Source: CAIJMI01 sp043798445 | GTDB lineage: Bacteria > Patescibacteriota > Microgenomatia > UBA10105 > UBA927 | Direction of reading: 5' to 3' | Length of the DNA stretch: 27,758 nucleotides | NCBI GenBank assembly: GCA_043798445.1 | Contig: JAZDOQ010000004.1 | Coordinates: 1-27,758, forward strand | Notes under the pieces: generated by a model | What the model was told of the DNA's origin: nothing | Database searches by the model: none | The model's input: only the letters and a program-made list of their open reading frames with translations | Shown: positions 1 to 8,890 of the stretch, in pieces | Layout: the number at the start of each line of letters is the position of its first letter | How positions within the stretch are numbered: position 1 is the stretch's first letter | Translations under genes and position numbers: made by a program

Positions 1-772
1 CTGCGGCAAAACCGGTGTCTTTCCCAGCAAATACAAAATCAAGAATTGCCCGGGTATTCATAAATGCGTGTCGAAATTCAAATGCCAAAAATGGTGAAAA
101 ACCGATTATAAAACCGAGCATTCCTAGTCCCATATATGGTAACTTTTTTACTGACCTTCCGTATATAAGCATCAAAACACCGACAACTCCAAAGAGAAAC
201 AGGAATGTATAGTGGAGCTGAATACCAATCCCAGCGCAAACCCCTACCCAAAACAATTTTTTCCATTCTCCGCGCTGAATGACACGCCATAAAAAATACA
301 CCATGAGAAGTGAAAAAAACGGGACAATATTCGGATTCCAGGAGGATCTGGAAAAAGAAATGACAACAGGAGAAAGTGTATATAAAAGAGCGGCCATTAA
401 CCCGATGCGCTTTGAAAACACATCTGATCCGAATTTCCATATAAGCAACACTGTGGCAATTCCAAATAGCGCCACCATAATGGCCGGTCCAACAGGATTA
501 AGATTCCATGCCCAAAGAAACGGCGTCATAAAATAATAATAGATTGGTCCCATAAAAAATCCGCCGACGGATGCAGTCGGGCCAAGAAGAGTAAATTTTC
601 CATCAACAATCATCTGCTTCACCACAAGCACATCTCTTCCCTCATCACCTAAAAATGTCATGTACGCGCTGATTTTATACAGTCTCAAATATGCAGCAAG
701 ACAACAAATGCTAATAATTGGAAGGAAGCGAATAACCAATCCAAAGATTCGTTTCATATACAGACTATTCAT
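1..772 (-). CDS. GT-C family membrane glycosyltransferase (ArnT/PMT-like), 3' end cut by window
   Basis: This is an open frame of 257 codons that runs off the left edge. It has an N-terminal membrane helix (residues about 10-29), a first outer loop with the acidic motif GDEGRD (42-47), and then several hydrophobic segments. The Asp-Glu pair early in the first extracytoplasmic loop is the catalytic signature of GT-C enzymes of the PF13231/PMT type, which use polyprenyl-phosphate sugars on the outer face of the membrane. The ATG at 772-770 overlaps the stop of the upstream gene as ATGA, which supports this start; a second Met lies five codons in. The upstream neighbour is a polyprenyl-phosphate sugar synthase, the likely donor-making partner. 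The acceptor (protein, lipid or glycan) is unknown. Confidence 0.85.
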   Translation of the reverse strand, partial: MNSLYMKRIFGLVIRFLPIISICCLAAYLRLYKISAYMTFLGDEGRDVLVVKQMIVDGKFTLLGPTASVGGFFMGPIYYYFMTPFLWAWNLNPVGPAIMVALFGIATVLLIWKFGSDVFSKRIGLMAALLYTLSPVVISFSRSSWNPNIVPFFSLLMVYFLWRVIQRGEWKKLFWVGVCAGIGIQLHYTFLFLFGVVGVLMLIYGRSVKKLPYMGLGMLGFIIGFSPFLAFEFRHAFMNTRAILDFVFAGKDTGFAA

Positions 773-1893
773 GTACGTTTTTTCCAGATGACGCGCGAGT
801 ACATGAAATAATTCCAAAAAACAAGAAATGATGTTCCGATAAGGAAATAGATGAAATAGTATGTTTCACCAAACAAACGCGTAAAAGCTTCGATTGTTCC
901 GGTTTGTATCACAACAACCCCAAATAATGACGTACTATAAAATTGAATAAGTTTTTGAAGATATATCCCTATAGAGCTGATTTTCTTTTCCTTAAACGTC
1001 CACAGGTTGTTTAAATTAAAGTTGGAAAATATTGCGACTGCTGCTCCAATAAGATTTGCAATTGAAGCGGGCAGCCCAACCCATTCCCGAAATATAACAA
1101 GCAAAACGGCGTTAAACACAAATCCTAATCCTCCTACCACAAGAAACTTCCCAAACGGCCCATGACGAATTTCCTTAAAAAGCGACCCGCCAACATAGAG
1201 AAGTACATTTTTTATATATTCTGCAGGAGCAATTTTTGAATGCCCATATTTTCTGTCCGTAAAATGAATTGGTATTTCAACAATCTTCGCCCCATGCTTG
1301 ATTGCTTTATGAAGAAATGCGATTTGAAAGACATATCCGCTGTATTCTTTCATTTCTTCATGGAATAGTTCATAGTATTTTTTCCGGTATGCCCTATATC
1401 CGCCGGTCCAATCATGCGTTTTCGGAAACCGTAAACCAAACCTTACAATCGCATTACCCATAACACTAAATATTTTTCTATGTATCCCCCAATTTTCAGG
1501 AATGGATCCGCCTTTGATGTACCTGCTGCCGACCGCAAAATCAGCTCCATCATCAATTGCTTTGATAAATAGCGGAATGCGTGTCGGGTCATGAGACAGG
1601 TCGCAATCCATTTGGACAAGCACTTCAGCATGAAGTGTTTCAACAGCATACGTCATTCCCCGGAGCAACGCTCTTCCAAGCCCTACTTTCTTACCGGTAA
1701 TGATGTATGTATCGGTATGGCTTTTTATATACTCACGAACAAGATCTGCTGTTCCATCCGGAGATGTATCGTCAACCACCACATACGAAATCGCGTGGTT
1801 TGTTATTTTTTTTGCTTCTTCATGAAGCGCATCAAGAAGCGTGATGATATTCTCACGCTCATTGTACGTCGGAAGAATAATGACGGTTTTCAT
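769..1893 (-). CDS. Polyprenol-phosphate mannose synthase-like GT2 fused to GtrA membrane domain
   Basis: A 374-residue two-domain protein. Residues 1-240 are a GT2 (DPM1/PPM synthase type) fold: start ILPTYNE, DD at 41-42 followed by SPDGT, the metal/nucleotide motif DCDLSHDP (96-103), and GSRYIKGGS (122-130). Residues about 246-370 are a GtrA-like four-helix membrane domain (PF04138). The likely reaction is transfer of mannose or another hexose from a nucleotide sugar to polyprenyl phosphate, with GtrA helping to anchor or flip the product. An in-frame TTG at 1920 would add nine residues ahead of the conserved MKTVIILPTYNE start and overlap the upstream gene by 19 bases, so I prefer the ATG at 1893. 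It is followed directly, with ATGA coupling, by a GT-C transferase that could use the lipid-linked sugar. The exact sugar is inferred only from the family. Confidence 0.88.
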   Translation of the reverse strand: MKTVIILPTYNERENIITLLDALHEEAKKITNHAISYVVVDDTSPDGTADLVREYIKSHTDTYIITGKKVGLGRALLRGMTYAVETLHAEVLVQMDCDLSHDPTRIPLFIKAIDDGADFAVGSRYIKGGSIPENWGIHRKIFSVMGNAIVRFGLRFPKTHDWTGGYRAYRKKYYELFHEEMKEYSGYVFQIAFLHKAIKHGAKIVEIPIHFTDRKYGHSKIAPAEYIKNVLLYVGGSLFKEIRHGPFGKFLVVGGLGFVFNAVLLVIFREWVGLPASIANLIGAAVAIFSNFNLNNLWTFKEKKISSIGIYLQKLIQFYSTSLFGVVVIQTGTIEAFTRLFGETYYFIYFLIGTSFLVFWNYFMYSRVIWKKRT

Positions 1894-1901
1894 ACAGATT
1901 A

Positions 1902-2861
1902 TTAGACCCGTTCTCGCCAATAGTTGAGAAGGTCTTCCATGGTTTTTTCAAATGGAATTTCCGGTTTCCATCCGGTTTTGGCTACAAATTTGCTGTTGTC
2001 TCCAATCAGCACGGGTACTTCTGATGGCCGCATGCGAGATTCATCCTGTTTAATTTCCACTTTTACTTTGCTCATGCCAATGAGCATATTGAGCATATCT
2101 TTAATAACAACACCCTTACCCGTACAAATGTTGTACACATCTCCTGCATCACATTTTTCAACAGATAAAAGATATGCTTTAACCATGTCCCGGACATCTG
2201 TCCAATCCCGTTCGGCTTCCAAATTTCCAACATGGATAACAGGTTCTGATTTCCCTTTTTCGATCATTGCGATCTGCTTTGAAAAATTGGATGTGACAAA
2301 CGTCTCACCTCTTCGAGGTCCGGTATGGTTAAATCCGCGGGTTCGGATGATGTTCATACCGTAGGAACAGAAATATTGATATCCAAGATAATCCATGGCA
2401 ACTTTTGATACTCCGTATGGACTTTGCGGCCGCAACGGATTTGTTTCTTTAATCGGCACTTCGTCGGGATGAACAAGTCCATATTCTTCAGATGAACAGG
2501 CAATCTGAATTGCAGGATTAATTTTTGCCTGCCGTATTGCTTCAAATAAATTTGCCGTTCCAATGATATTCACTTCCAGTGTCACAGAAGGAGACACCCA
2601 TGATGTTGGAACAAACGATTGCGCTGCAAGATGAAATACATAATCAGGCTGAATTCTTGAAACAGTTCCATACAAACTATGAGAATCTAACAAATCTGCG
2701 TCTTCCAAATGGAGTTTTTCCTTAATTGCCTCAATATGGTCCATCCGTGACCTTGGCCGGGATAATCCGTACACTTCATATCCTTTGGAAAGAAGTAGTT
2801 CAGCTAAATGACTTCCAACAAATCCTGCTATTCCTGTGATAAGTACTTTTTTCGTTGCCAT
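1902..2861 (-). CDS. NAD(P)-dependent sugar epimerase/dehydratase, GDP-mannose 4,6-dehydratase / Rmd-like
   Basis: A 319-residue extended short-chain dehydrogenase. The cofactor motif GIAGFVGS is at 10-17, the Ser/Glu catalytic segment SSEEYG at 123-128, and the YxxxK pair at Y149/K153. The segment FNHTGPRRGETFVTS combines features of GDP-mannose 4,6-dehydratase (PRRGE.FVT) and of the GDP-4-keto-6-deoxymannose reductase Rmd (FNHTGP). The substrate is therefore probably a GDP-mannose derivative, leading to GDP-rhamnose or a related 6-deoxy sugar, but dehydratase and reductase cannot be told apart here. A strong ribosome site (AAGGAGG) lies upstream of the ATG at 2861. It sits between ugd and the GT2-GtrA gene in the nucleotide-sugar run. 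Confidence 0.85.
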   Translation of the reverse strand: MATKKVLITGIAGFVGSHLAELLLSKGYEVYGLSRPRSRMDHIEAIKEKLHLEDADLLDSHSLYGTVSRIQPDYVFHLAAQSFVPTSWVSPSVTLEVNIIGTANLFEAIRQAKINPAIQIACSSEEYGLVHPDEVPIKETNPLRPQSPYGVSKVAMDYLGYQYFCSYGMNIIRTRGFNHTGPRRGETFVTSNFSKQIAMIEKGKSEPVIHVGNLEAERDWTDVRDMVKAYLLSVEKCDAGDVYNICTGKGVVIKDMLNMLIGMSKVKVEIKQDESRMRPSEVPVLIGDNSKFVAKTGWKPEIPFEKTMEDLLNYWRERV

Positions 2862-2901
2862 ACAATTACTTCCTCCTTAAAAAATTATTATACGATATTT
2901 A

Positions 2902-4200
2902 TTACATTCTTCCTACACCAAAATACCGATATCCCAAATCTTTTAATGTCTGCGGGTCGTACATATTGCGTCCATCAAACAACACCCTGTCTTTTAGTTC
3001 TTTTGCGAGTCTTACCATATCTAACTGTTTAAACTCATTCCATTCAGTCACGACAACAACAGCATCTGCATCTTTTGCTGCCTCGTATGCGGACTGCGTA
3101 TATACGACCTCTTCCGGCAATACTTTCTTCGCATTTTCCATCGCAACGGGATCATACGCTTTAACACTCGCACCATCCTTTAATAGCGCATTGATAATGG
3201 TAATTGATGGCGCAAACCGCATATCATCAGTATCCGGTTTAAATGATAACCCTAAAACTGCAATGGTTTTTCCTTTTATACTTCCATTAAAGTGTTTTTC
3301 AATCTTAGAAATGAAATGCATCCGCGCTTCATCATTAATCTCATCTGTTGCCCGAAGCAGAGTAAAGTCATAATCATAGTCTTTTGCAATCGCAATAAGC
3401 GCTTTCACATCTTTTGGAAAACAGCTTCCACCATATCCAACACCCGGATGCAAAAAGTTTCTTCCAATACGTGCATCAAGTCCCACAGCTTCGAGCACCT
3501 TTTCGACATCAGCACCGACTTTCTCGGAAAGAAATGCCATGGCGTTTGCAAATGATATCTTCACCGACAACATGGCATTTGCTGCATATTTAATAAGCTC
3601 TGCTGTTTCCACGTTACATAACACTAACTTTGTGTTAATTGATTTATGAAGATCTATTAACAATTTTTGTGCTCTGTCTGATGTTGTTCCGATAACGACC
3701 CGTTGCGGGTGCATCGTATCACCAACTGCCTGTCCCTGACGCAAAAACTCCGGTACTGACGCAATAGCAAATGATGACCCTGCCGGTTTTACTTCATCAA
3801 GTATTTCTCCCACCTTCTTGTTTGTTCCCGGTGGAACCGTGCTTTTCACAGACACTATTTTATATCCAACAAGATTTTTCCCAATTTCCCGTGCAGCATT
3901 AAACACTTCTGTCAAATCAGCTTCTCCGGAGGGTTTTGGAGGAGTTCCAACAGCGACAAAAACAATCTCTGATGGGACAACGGCGTCTTTATAGTCAAGC
4001 GTGAAGATAAGACGGCCAGCATCAACGTTTCGTTTGACGATTTCAGAAAGTCCGGGCTCATAAAACGTTGCAATTCCCTGTTTTAACTTCTCAATTTTTT
4101 CTTTGTTTCTTCCAACAACCCATACCGTGTTTCCGAGATCGGCAAATACGGCCGCTGTCACGAGCCCTACATATCCGTGTCCAATAAATGCAATTGTCAT
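2902..4200 (-). CDS. ugd: UDP-glucose/GDP-mannose 6-dehydrogenase family (UDP-glucose 6-dehydrogenase)
   Basis: 432 residues, full length for the family. The Rossmann motif GHGYVG is at 7-12, the conserved helix ELIKYAANA at 201-209 holds the catalytic Lys204 and Asn208, and the active-site cysteine is C260 in GVGYGGSCFPKD. The enzyme oxidises a nucleotide sugar twice with NAD to the uronic acid, probably UDP-glucose to UDP-glucuronate for surface polysaccharide. The GDP-mannose homologue is a possible alternative because a GDP-sugar enzyme lies just downstream. The ATG at 4200 overlaps the rmlD stop as ATGA and is preceded by AGGAGG, so the start is secure. Confidence 0.93.
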   Translation of the reverse strand: MTIAFIGHGYVGLVTAAVFADLGNTVWVVGRNKEKIEKLKQGIATFYEPGLSEIVKRNVDAGRLIFTLDYKDAVVPSEIVFVAVGTPPKPSGEADLTEVFNAAREIGKNLVGYKIVSVKSTVPPGTNKKVGEILDEVKPAGSSFAIASVPEFLRQGQAVGDTMHPQRVVIGTTSDRAQKLLIDLHKSINTKLVLCNVETAELIKYAANAMLSVKISFANAMAFLSEKVGADVEKVLEAVGLDARIGRNFLHPGVGYGGSCFPKDVKALIAIAKDYDYDFTLLRATDEINDEARMHFISKIEKHFNGSIKGKTIAVLGLSFKPDTDDMRFAPSITIINALLKDGASVKAYDPVAMENAKKVLPEEVVYTQSAYEAAKDADAVVVVTEWNEFKQLDMVRLAKELKDRVLFDGRNMYDPQTLKDLGYRYFGVGRM

Positions 4201-5072
4201 AAAAAAGCCTCCTCTTGTTTCTTAACTTCTTCAAGCCCGCTTTCAACAGAGTGAAGCATAACCCCTAAGGCATCTATCTTATCATGTTTGAGCGCTGCCT
4301 TTTGAGGAATAGGTGCTCGACCGGCAAAAAACTCTGCAAACGTCGTTTTTGTCACTAACGCCTCATTTAATCCATAAAGCCGCGCAATCATCTTCATCAC
4401 ATCATACGGCACAACTGCGTCTTTGCTTGGCACATGATAGATGCCACCAACATTGTTTTTTACGATTGCATCAATGGCGACGGCTAAATCGTCAATAAAT
4501 GTGCAAACAAATATCTGATCAGTTGGGGCTGCGACGGGAAGATTCTGAGACAGCCGCTCTTTAATTTTATGAACAAAATCCAATTTTGTTGTTGGATTTG
4601 CCCGATACGGGTTTCCAATACGAACAATGGCGCCGTTGTCTCCCAACTCACGAACTGCTTCTTCGCCGTGGAATTTTGTTTCCGCATAAAATCCCTGAGG
4701 ATTCGGTTTGTCGTTCTCACTATATTCGTCTTTTGTCCCATCAAATACGTAATCTGTTGAAATATACAACAATCGTTTCCCTAATTCGCTGCAAAGGGAG
4801 GCAATATATTTTGTTGCTGCGACATTCACTTTCCACGCAGCACTTTCTTCTTTTAAGTCTCGTTCTTTTTCCGATCCCTGCACATCAGTATATGCTGCAA
4901 AATGAAATATCCACGGTGCATCAGAAGCTTTGAAACGTTTTGCAAGATCATCTGGTTTTGTAATATCAACACCTGTTTCAAGGCTTAGGTTTTCAAATTT
5001 GTAAGACGGAGACAGAAGATCAATCACGCGGGATCCGACCATACCTGACAGTCCGGTGCCTAATATGTTCAT
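4197..5072 (-). CDS. rmlD: dTDP-4-dehydrorhamnose reductase
   Basis: A 291-residue short-chain dehydrogenase of the RmlD family. It has an N-terminal NAD(P) motif GTGLSGMVGS (5-14), HFAAYTDV (57-64), STDYVFDG (105-112) and catalytic Y129xxxK133. It reduces dTDP-4-keto-L-rhamnose to dTDP-L-rhamnose, the last step of the Rml pathway. The first glycine-rich motif is slightly looser than usual. It overlaps rmlB upstream and ugd downstream by four bases each (ATGA), and a GGAAGGA ribosome site precedes its ATG inside the end of rmlB. With rmlA, rmlB and rmlC in the same run the pathway is complete. Confidence 0.92.
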   Translation of the reverse strand: MNILGTGLSGMVGSRVIDLLSPSYKFENLSLETGVDITKPDDLAKRFKASDAPWIFHFAAYTDVQGSEKERDLKEESAAWKVNVAATKYIASLCSELGKRLLYISTDYVFDGTKDEYSENDKPNPQGFYAETKFHGEEAVRELGDNGAIVRIGNPYRANPTTKLDFVHKIKERLSQNLPVAAPTDQIFVCTFIDDLAVAIDAIVKNNVGGIYHVPSKDAVVPYDVMKMIARLYGLNEALVTKTTFAEFFAGRAPIPQKAALKHDKIDALGVMLHSVESGLEEVKKQEEAFL

Positions 5073-6088
5073 TTTGCGTTCCTTCCATACTGAGTTTCAT
5101 AATATGACTGATAGGCACCAGATTTAATACGTGTCCACCATTCTTTATTTGTCTCATACCAAGAAATAGTTTTTGTAAGCCAATCATCAAAGCTGTATTG
5201 TGGTTTCCATCCGAGTTCTGTATTTATTTTTGACCAGTCGATCGCATACCGTCTATCATGACCAGGTCTATCTTTCACATATTCAATCATTGATTCGTCT
5301 TTACCCATAATCGTTAATATTTTCTTCACCACATCGAGATTACTGATATCTTCAACCACACCACCGACGCAATACGTTTCTCCGATTTTTCCATCTGTAA
5401 GAACCCTGTCTATTGCACGGCAGTGATCCTCAACATGGAGCCAGTCACGCACGTTCAATCCATCACCATACACCGGTACTTTTTTTCCCTCCAAAATATT
5501 CGTTATCGCAAGGGGAATGAATTTCTCAGGAAATTGCAGCGGACCATAGTTGTTGGAACAATTCGTTATCGTTATCGGCAGTCCATAGGTGTCGTGATAT
5601 GCTCTGACAATATGGTCTGATCCGGCTTTACTTGCTGAATATGGACTATGCGGATCATACCGCGTTAACTCATTAAATTTGTTTGTCTTCCCAAGTTCAA
5701 GCGATCCGAACACTTCATCCGTTGATACATGATGAAACCGTTTTATTTTAAGCCTCAACGCTGCCTCGAGCAGTACCTGGGTTCCAAGTACGTTTGTTTT
5801 GATAAACGGTGATGCATCAAGAATTGACCGGTCAACATGGCTTTCTGCAGCAAAATGAACAACTGTGTCGCATCCCACCATTGCGCATTTTACCTCTTCT
5901 GCATTGCAAATATCTCCTTTCACAAATGTATGATTGCTGTTCCCTTCAATGCTTTTGAGATTTTCTAAATTACCGGCGTAGGTTAATGCATCAAAATTCA
6001 AAATCATGTCTTCGGGATGCTCTTTCATCCAGTACAACACGAAGTTTGAACCGATAAACCCAGCACCGCCAGTGATAAATAGTTTCAT
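5069..6088 (-). CDS. rmlB: dTDP-glucose 4,6-dehydratase
   Basis: 339 residues, the typical RmlB length. It has the NAD motif GGAGFIGS (7-14), LTYAGNLENL (35-44), HFAAESHVDRS (78-88), the catalytic STDEVFG (122-128) with the Asp-Glu pair D124/E125 that marks true dehydratases, and YSASK with Y150/K154. It converts dTDP-glucose to dTDP-4-keto-6-deoxyglucose. There are six bases between the rmlC stop and this ATG and no clear Shine-Dalgarno, so translation may be coupled to rmlC. Confidence 0.96.
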   Translation of the reverse strand: MKLFITGGAGFIGSNFVLYWMKEHPEDMILNFDALTYAGNLENLKSIEGNSNHTFVKGDICNAEEVKCAMVGCDTVVHFAAESHVDRSILDASPFIKTNVLGTQVLLEAALRLKIKRFHHVSTDEVFGSLELGKTNKFNELTRYDPHSPYSASKAGSDHIVRAYHDTYGLPITITNCSNNYGPLQFPEKFIPLAITNILEGKKVPVYGDGLNVRDWLHVEDHCRAIDRVLTDGKIGETYCVGGVVEDISNLDVVKKILTIMGKDESMIEYVKDRPGHDRRYAIDWSKINTELGWKPQYSFDDWLTKTISWYETNKEWWTRIKSGAYQSYYETQYGRNAK

Positions 6089-6094
6089 AAAGCT

Positions 6095-6568
6095 TTAGGT
6101 AATTTTTGTATTCGTAATTGGCTTTCCCTGAACCCAATCGTATCCAATTACTGTATCGTCGTATTGAATTCTTCCTTCTTCCTGTTGGTCATATACCTTG
6201 CTCGTTGCATAAACAAAATGACATGGCCCTTCAAGCACCTTCATGCCGTGGGCAACGCCTGCAGGAATCTTGAGGACAATATTATCCGGTTCATCACCCA
6301 ACACGAATTCATTGGTTTCTCCTTTGGTCGGGGATTCTTCTCGGGTATCGTGAAGAGCCGATTTAATTTTCCCCGTGATACAAAACCACCAATCAATTTG
6401 TGTGGTATGCACATGCCACGCTTTCACCACGCCTTCCACCATATATGAATGAGACAATTGTCCGAAGCCTTCTGCAAAAAACTCATCCGTATTTCGAATA
6501 ATCTCCTCAAAATATCCCCGTTCGTCAGGATGCCGTTTTAATTGTTTTACCATTACACCATTAATCAT
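6095..6568 (-). CDS. rmlC: RmlC-like dTDP-4-dehydrorhamnose 3,5-epimerase (short cupin form)
   Basis: 157 residues, shorter than the usual 180 or so. It is an RmlC-family cupin, with the early DERGYF segment (15-20), WHVH (51-54) at the place of the usual catalytic-His motif RGLHYQ, IPAGVAHGM (101-109), and a C-terminal YDDTVIGYDW (136-145) that matches the family's NDP...I.W ending. The expected role is double epimerisation at C3 and C5 of dTDP-4-keto-6-deoxyglucose. Its position between rmlA and rmlB supports this. The start at 6568 has a good AAAGG site inside the end of rmlA; a Met five codons in is less likely. The divergent active-site loop leaves some doubt about exact substrate. Confidence 0.85.
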   Translation of the reverse strand: MINGVMVKQLKRHPDERGYFEEIIRNTDEFFAEGFGQLSHSYMVEGVVKAWHVHTTQIDWWFCITGKIKSALHDTREESPTKGETNEFVLGDEPDNIVLKIPAGVAHGMKVLEGPCHFVYATSKVYDQQEEGRIQYDDTVIGYDWVQGKPITNTKIT

Positions 6569-6570
6569 AG

Positions 6571-7302
6571 TTATCCTTTCCTCATTTTTTCGGCAACTTG
6601 AATATTTGCACGTAGAAGTTCATCATAGGACGTTCCTGCATCAACCCACCAATCAATAATTTCACAGCTTAAATTACCGCCCCGTAAATATATGTTGTTA
6701 AGGTCCGTTACCTCAAGCTCACCTCTTGCTGACGGAGATAATTTTTTAATATTGTCAAACACATTCTGGTCATACATATAAATGCCGGTTTGCGCTATAT
6801 CTGATTTTGGGTTTTCCGGTTTTTCCTCAATGGATAATACCTTTTCTTTGTCATCAACCTCAATGACACCGTAATGCTTTGCGTCCATCTTCATGTGAAT
6901 ACCAAACACCTTTGCACCCACCTTTTGTTTTTCAAACGCTTCAACGGCTGGTTTGAGATTGTGATCGAAAATATTATCTCCTAAAATCACACACAGTGGT
7001 TCATCGTGCGTGAATTCTTCGGCAAGGGCAATGGCATCCGCAATGCCGCCTTTCGGATTATGCTGTACGCTGTAATACATACGCATCCCAAACTCTTCAC
7101 CTGACTTTATTAGGTTTGCAAACTGTGCAATTGACTCTCCACCTGTTGTTAGCAGTACTTCCTTTATGCCTGCTTTCTGCATGGCTTCGATTGCGTAGTA
7201 AATCATCGGTTTGTTATAGACAGGAAGTAAATGCTTGTTTGTCACAAGCGTCAATGGATGAAGCCGTGTTGCTAACCCTCCGGCAAGAATTAAACCCTGC
7301 AT
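6571..7302 (-). CDS. rmlA: Glucose-1-phosphate thymidylyltransferase (short form)
   Basis: 243 residues, about 45 shorter than E. coli RmlA. The nucleotidyltransferase start reads LILAGGLATRLHPLT (4-18), followed by NKHLLPVYNKPMIYY (22-36), the metal site GDN (108-110) and a later EEKPENPKSD. The usual G-[ST]-G-T-R loop is here GGLATR, a small departure near the nucleotide site. It makes dTDP-glucose from dTTP and glucose 1-phosphate. A GAAAGGAG ribosome site sits before the ATG, in the 35-base gap after the small membrane protein. It is the first gene of the sugar block in transcription order. Confidence 0.92.
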   Translation of the reverse strand: MQGLILAGGLATRLHPLTLVTNKHLLPVYNKPMIYYAIEAMQKAGIKEVLLTTGGESIAQFANLIKSGEEFGMRMYYSVQHNPKGGIADAIALAEEFTHDEPLCVILGDNIFDHNLKPAVEAFEKQKVGAKVFGIHMKMDAKHYGVIEVDDKEKVLSIEEKPENPKSDIAQTGIYMYDQNVFDNIKKLSPSARGELEVTDLNNIYLRGGNLSCEIIDWWVDAGTSYDELLRANIQVAEKMRKG

Positions 7303-7337
7303 ACGATACTCCTTTCAATGTCAACAATATGTTTTTC

Positions 7338-7586
7338 TTATGTCCACAATATGGTGAGCAGTAAAACAATAGCTATTGCACCAACAAGACAATATTCTAC
7401 CACAACTTTCGGATGGAGATCGCCTTCGAGGCTATGATAGATCATTCCCCACGACACATAGGCAATAGCCGTAGCTACTCCAATATACATCTGCATGACC
7501 TTGTCATTCTGTGCTCCCCAAAATGTCCAAATGCCGGAAAACAGAATAATAAAAAGAACAATAAAATTAACGTGTGTCAGCTTCAT
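7338..7586 (-). CDS. Small three-helix membrane protein, function unknown
   Basis: 82 residues with three hydrophobic stretches (about 7-23, 32-50 and 62-80) and little soluble sequence. No family motif was recognised. Its ATG overlaps the stop of the CAP-domain gene (ATGA), and a GGGGAG site lies seven bases upstream, so it is very likely translated. By position it could belong to the CAP-domain membrane protein before it or to the sugar block after it; nothing in the sequence decides this. Confidence 0.75.
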   Translation of the reverse strand: MKLTHVNFIVLFIILFSGIWTFWGAQNDKVMQMYIGVATAIAYVSWGMIYHSLEGDLHPKVVVEYCLVGAIAIVLLLTILWT

Positions 7587-8533
7587 AACAAGACTCCCCG
7601 ACGAACAATCGATAGAGCAATAAATAACGCCGTAAAGAAGAGAATGTGTGCCATATTGTGTCCCGTAACACGAACGATTTTTTTCCTTGAAATAACGATG
7701 CCGTCGATTACAAGAATTCCTATAAGAAGTCCCATAAACAAAAATGCAACATCACGCGTTACTGTCGGGATATTGATCTTTGGATTGATGAACACGGAAG
7801 AGAACGTATTTGTAATGAAACTCGCAATTGGTGTTGGGTTTGCCTGCATAACAGCAGCAATCGGCTCTTTTGCAGTCTGTTCTCCTAATTGCTCAGCAAC
7901 GCCCGCTGGCTCTTCAATAATAGCAGCTTGTTCAGTAACAACAGTTTTTACGGGAGGGACTTCTGCGATTACGCTCCCCGCACCGAACATTTGCACGACA
8001 AGCGTTGTTTCCTCACCGCCTAAAACACCGTTTACAATAGCAAATCCAATATCCCGATAGGTGGATTTCATAATATTATCCCTATGGGTTGGCGATGCTA
8101 GCCATGCATCAACCACTCCTTGACTTGTTGCAAAGTTTTTTGCCAAATTCTCTCCGGCAACCGTATATTTGTATCCTGCGCCTTGAATAAATGTCCATGG
8201 TGTTTTTCCCGTTGGACTATTGTGCGCCCAATAGTTATTCACAAACATATCCTGCGCTTTGGCGGCCGCCGCCTGAGATAATGTCACGTTATACGTAAGC
8301 GGTGTCAGACCTGCCGCCTGCCTTTGAGCATTCGTGCCTGAAAGCAATTGATCTACGCGAATATCAGTAGCATACCCAAGAACATCCGGAAATTGCCTGT
8401 GTGCAATACGGATACCGAAGTTAAAAATGGCAAAAATCAATACATAACAGAGCATTGAATCAATGTGCAATGCTTTCGCTCTATGATTATTTGAACGATG
8501 AGGAACAAAAAAACGACGCAGAAAATGCTCCAT
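7583..8533 (-). CDS. CAP (SCP/PR1, YkwD-like) domain membrane protein
   Basis: 316 residues from the ATG at 8533. An N-terminal positively charged segment with FVPHRSNNHRAKALH precedes a membrane helix (about 28-44). A CAP domain follows at about 60-185, with the expected motifs WAHNSP, AGENLA and SPTHRDNI, whose His and Glu residues form the CAP cavity. The C-terminal part has two more hydrophobic helices. CAP proteins of this bacterial type act outside the cell; their biochemical activity is mostly unknown. An in-frame TTG at 8551 would add six residues but abuts the stop of tsaB, so I prefer the ATG. It is linked by ATGA to the next gene. Confidence 0.88.
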   Translation of the reverse strand: MEHFLRRFFVPHRSNNHRAKALHIDSMLCYVLIFAIFNFGIRIAHRQFPDVLGYATDIRVDQLLSGTNAQRQAAGLTPLTYNVTLSQAAAAKAQDMFVNNYWAHNSPTGKTPWTFIQGAGYKYTVAGENLAKNFATSQGVVDAWLASPTHRDNIMKSTYRDIGFAIVNGVLGGEETTLVVQMFGAGSVIAEVPPVKTVVTEQAAIIEEPAGVAEQLGEQTAKEPIAAVMQANPTPIASFITNTFSSVFINPKINIPTVTRDVAFLFMGLLIGILVIDGIVISRKKIVRVTGHNMAHILFFTALFIALSIVRRGVLL

Positions 8534-8551
8534 ATAAATATCATACCGCAA

Positions 8552-8890
8552 TTATTTCCACTTGTCTTCTTCGTAGGGAATATCCACTAACGTATCCGCA
8601 AATGCACCATTGACCGGAATGTGCAGAAGCGATCCGAGCATAGTTGCAATTACTACGCCAACACGACGTCCAGTAAATGACCCGCAATCAACGCATACTT
8701 CAATTGCGCAAATATCGGCAAGTCGGCAGTCATGTTTTTTTATAAGCCTTTCAATAAGCGGTAATATCACTTGCGAGTGCACATTCGCGCCTTTATTTGT
8801 TATTTTGTCAGTAAATGACTGTCCAACGACTGAAATAGTTGTTTTTTTTGCATCTCTTGAATCAATAATAAGCTTAATTTTATTGTTCAT
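8552..8890 (-). CDS. tsaB: Short TsaB-like protein (tRNA t6A synthesis)
   Basis: Only 112 residues, about half the length of ordinary TsaB. It keeps the N-terminal half of the fold: LIIDSRDAKKTTISVV at 8-23, and DCGSFTGRRVGV, matching the family motif GPGSFTGLRVG. TsaB is the non-catalytic partner of TsaD in the complex that adds threonylcarbamoyl to A37 of ANN-decoding tRNAs. The direct link to tsaC and tsaE (ATGA overlap with tsaC) strongly supports this identity despite the truncation. I see no remains of the C-terminal half downstream, so it looks like a stable short form rather than a recent break. Confidence 0.85.
   Translation of the reverse strand: MNNKIKLIIDSRDAKKTTISVVGQSFTDKITNKGANVHSQVILPLIERLIKKHDCRLADICAIEVCVDCGSFTGRRVGVVIATMLGSLLHIPVNGAFADTLVDIPYEEDKWK

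Noticed and set aside
78..440. A 120-codon minus-strand frame near the left edge
   Set aside because: It lies in another frame inside the GT-C glycosyltransferase gene, whose own translation shows clear family motifs.
769..4200. Use of UGA as a sense codon, as in Gracilibacteria/SR1
   Set aside because: UGA ends several well-defined genes here at the expected protein length, and an RF2 gene is present.
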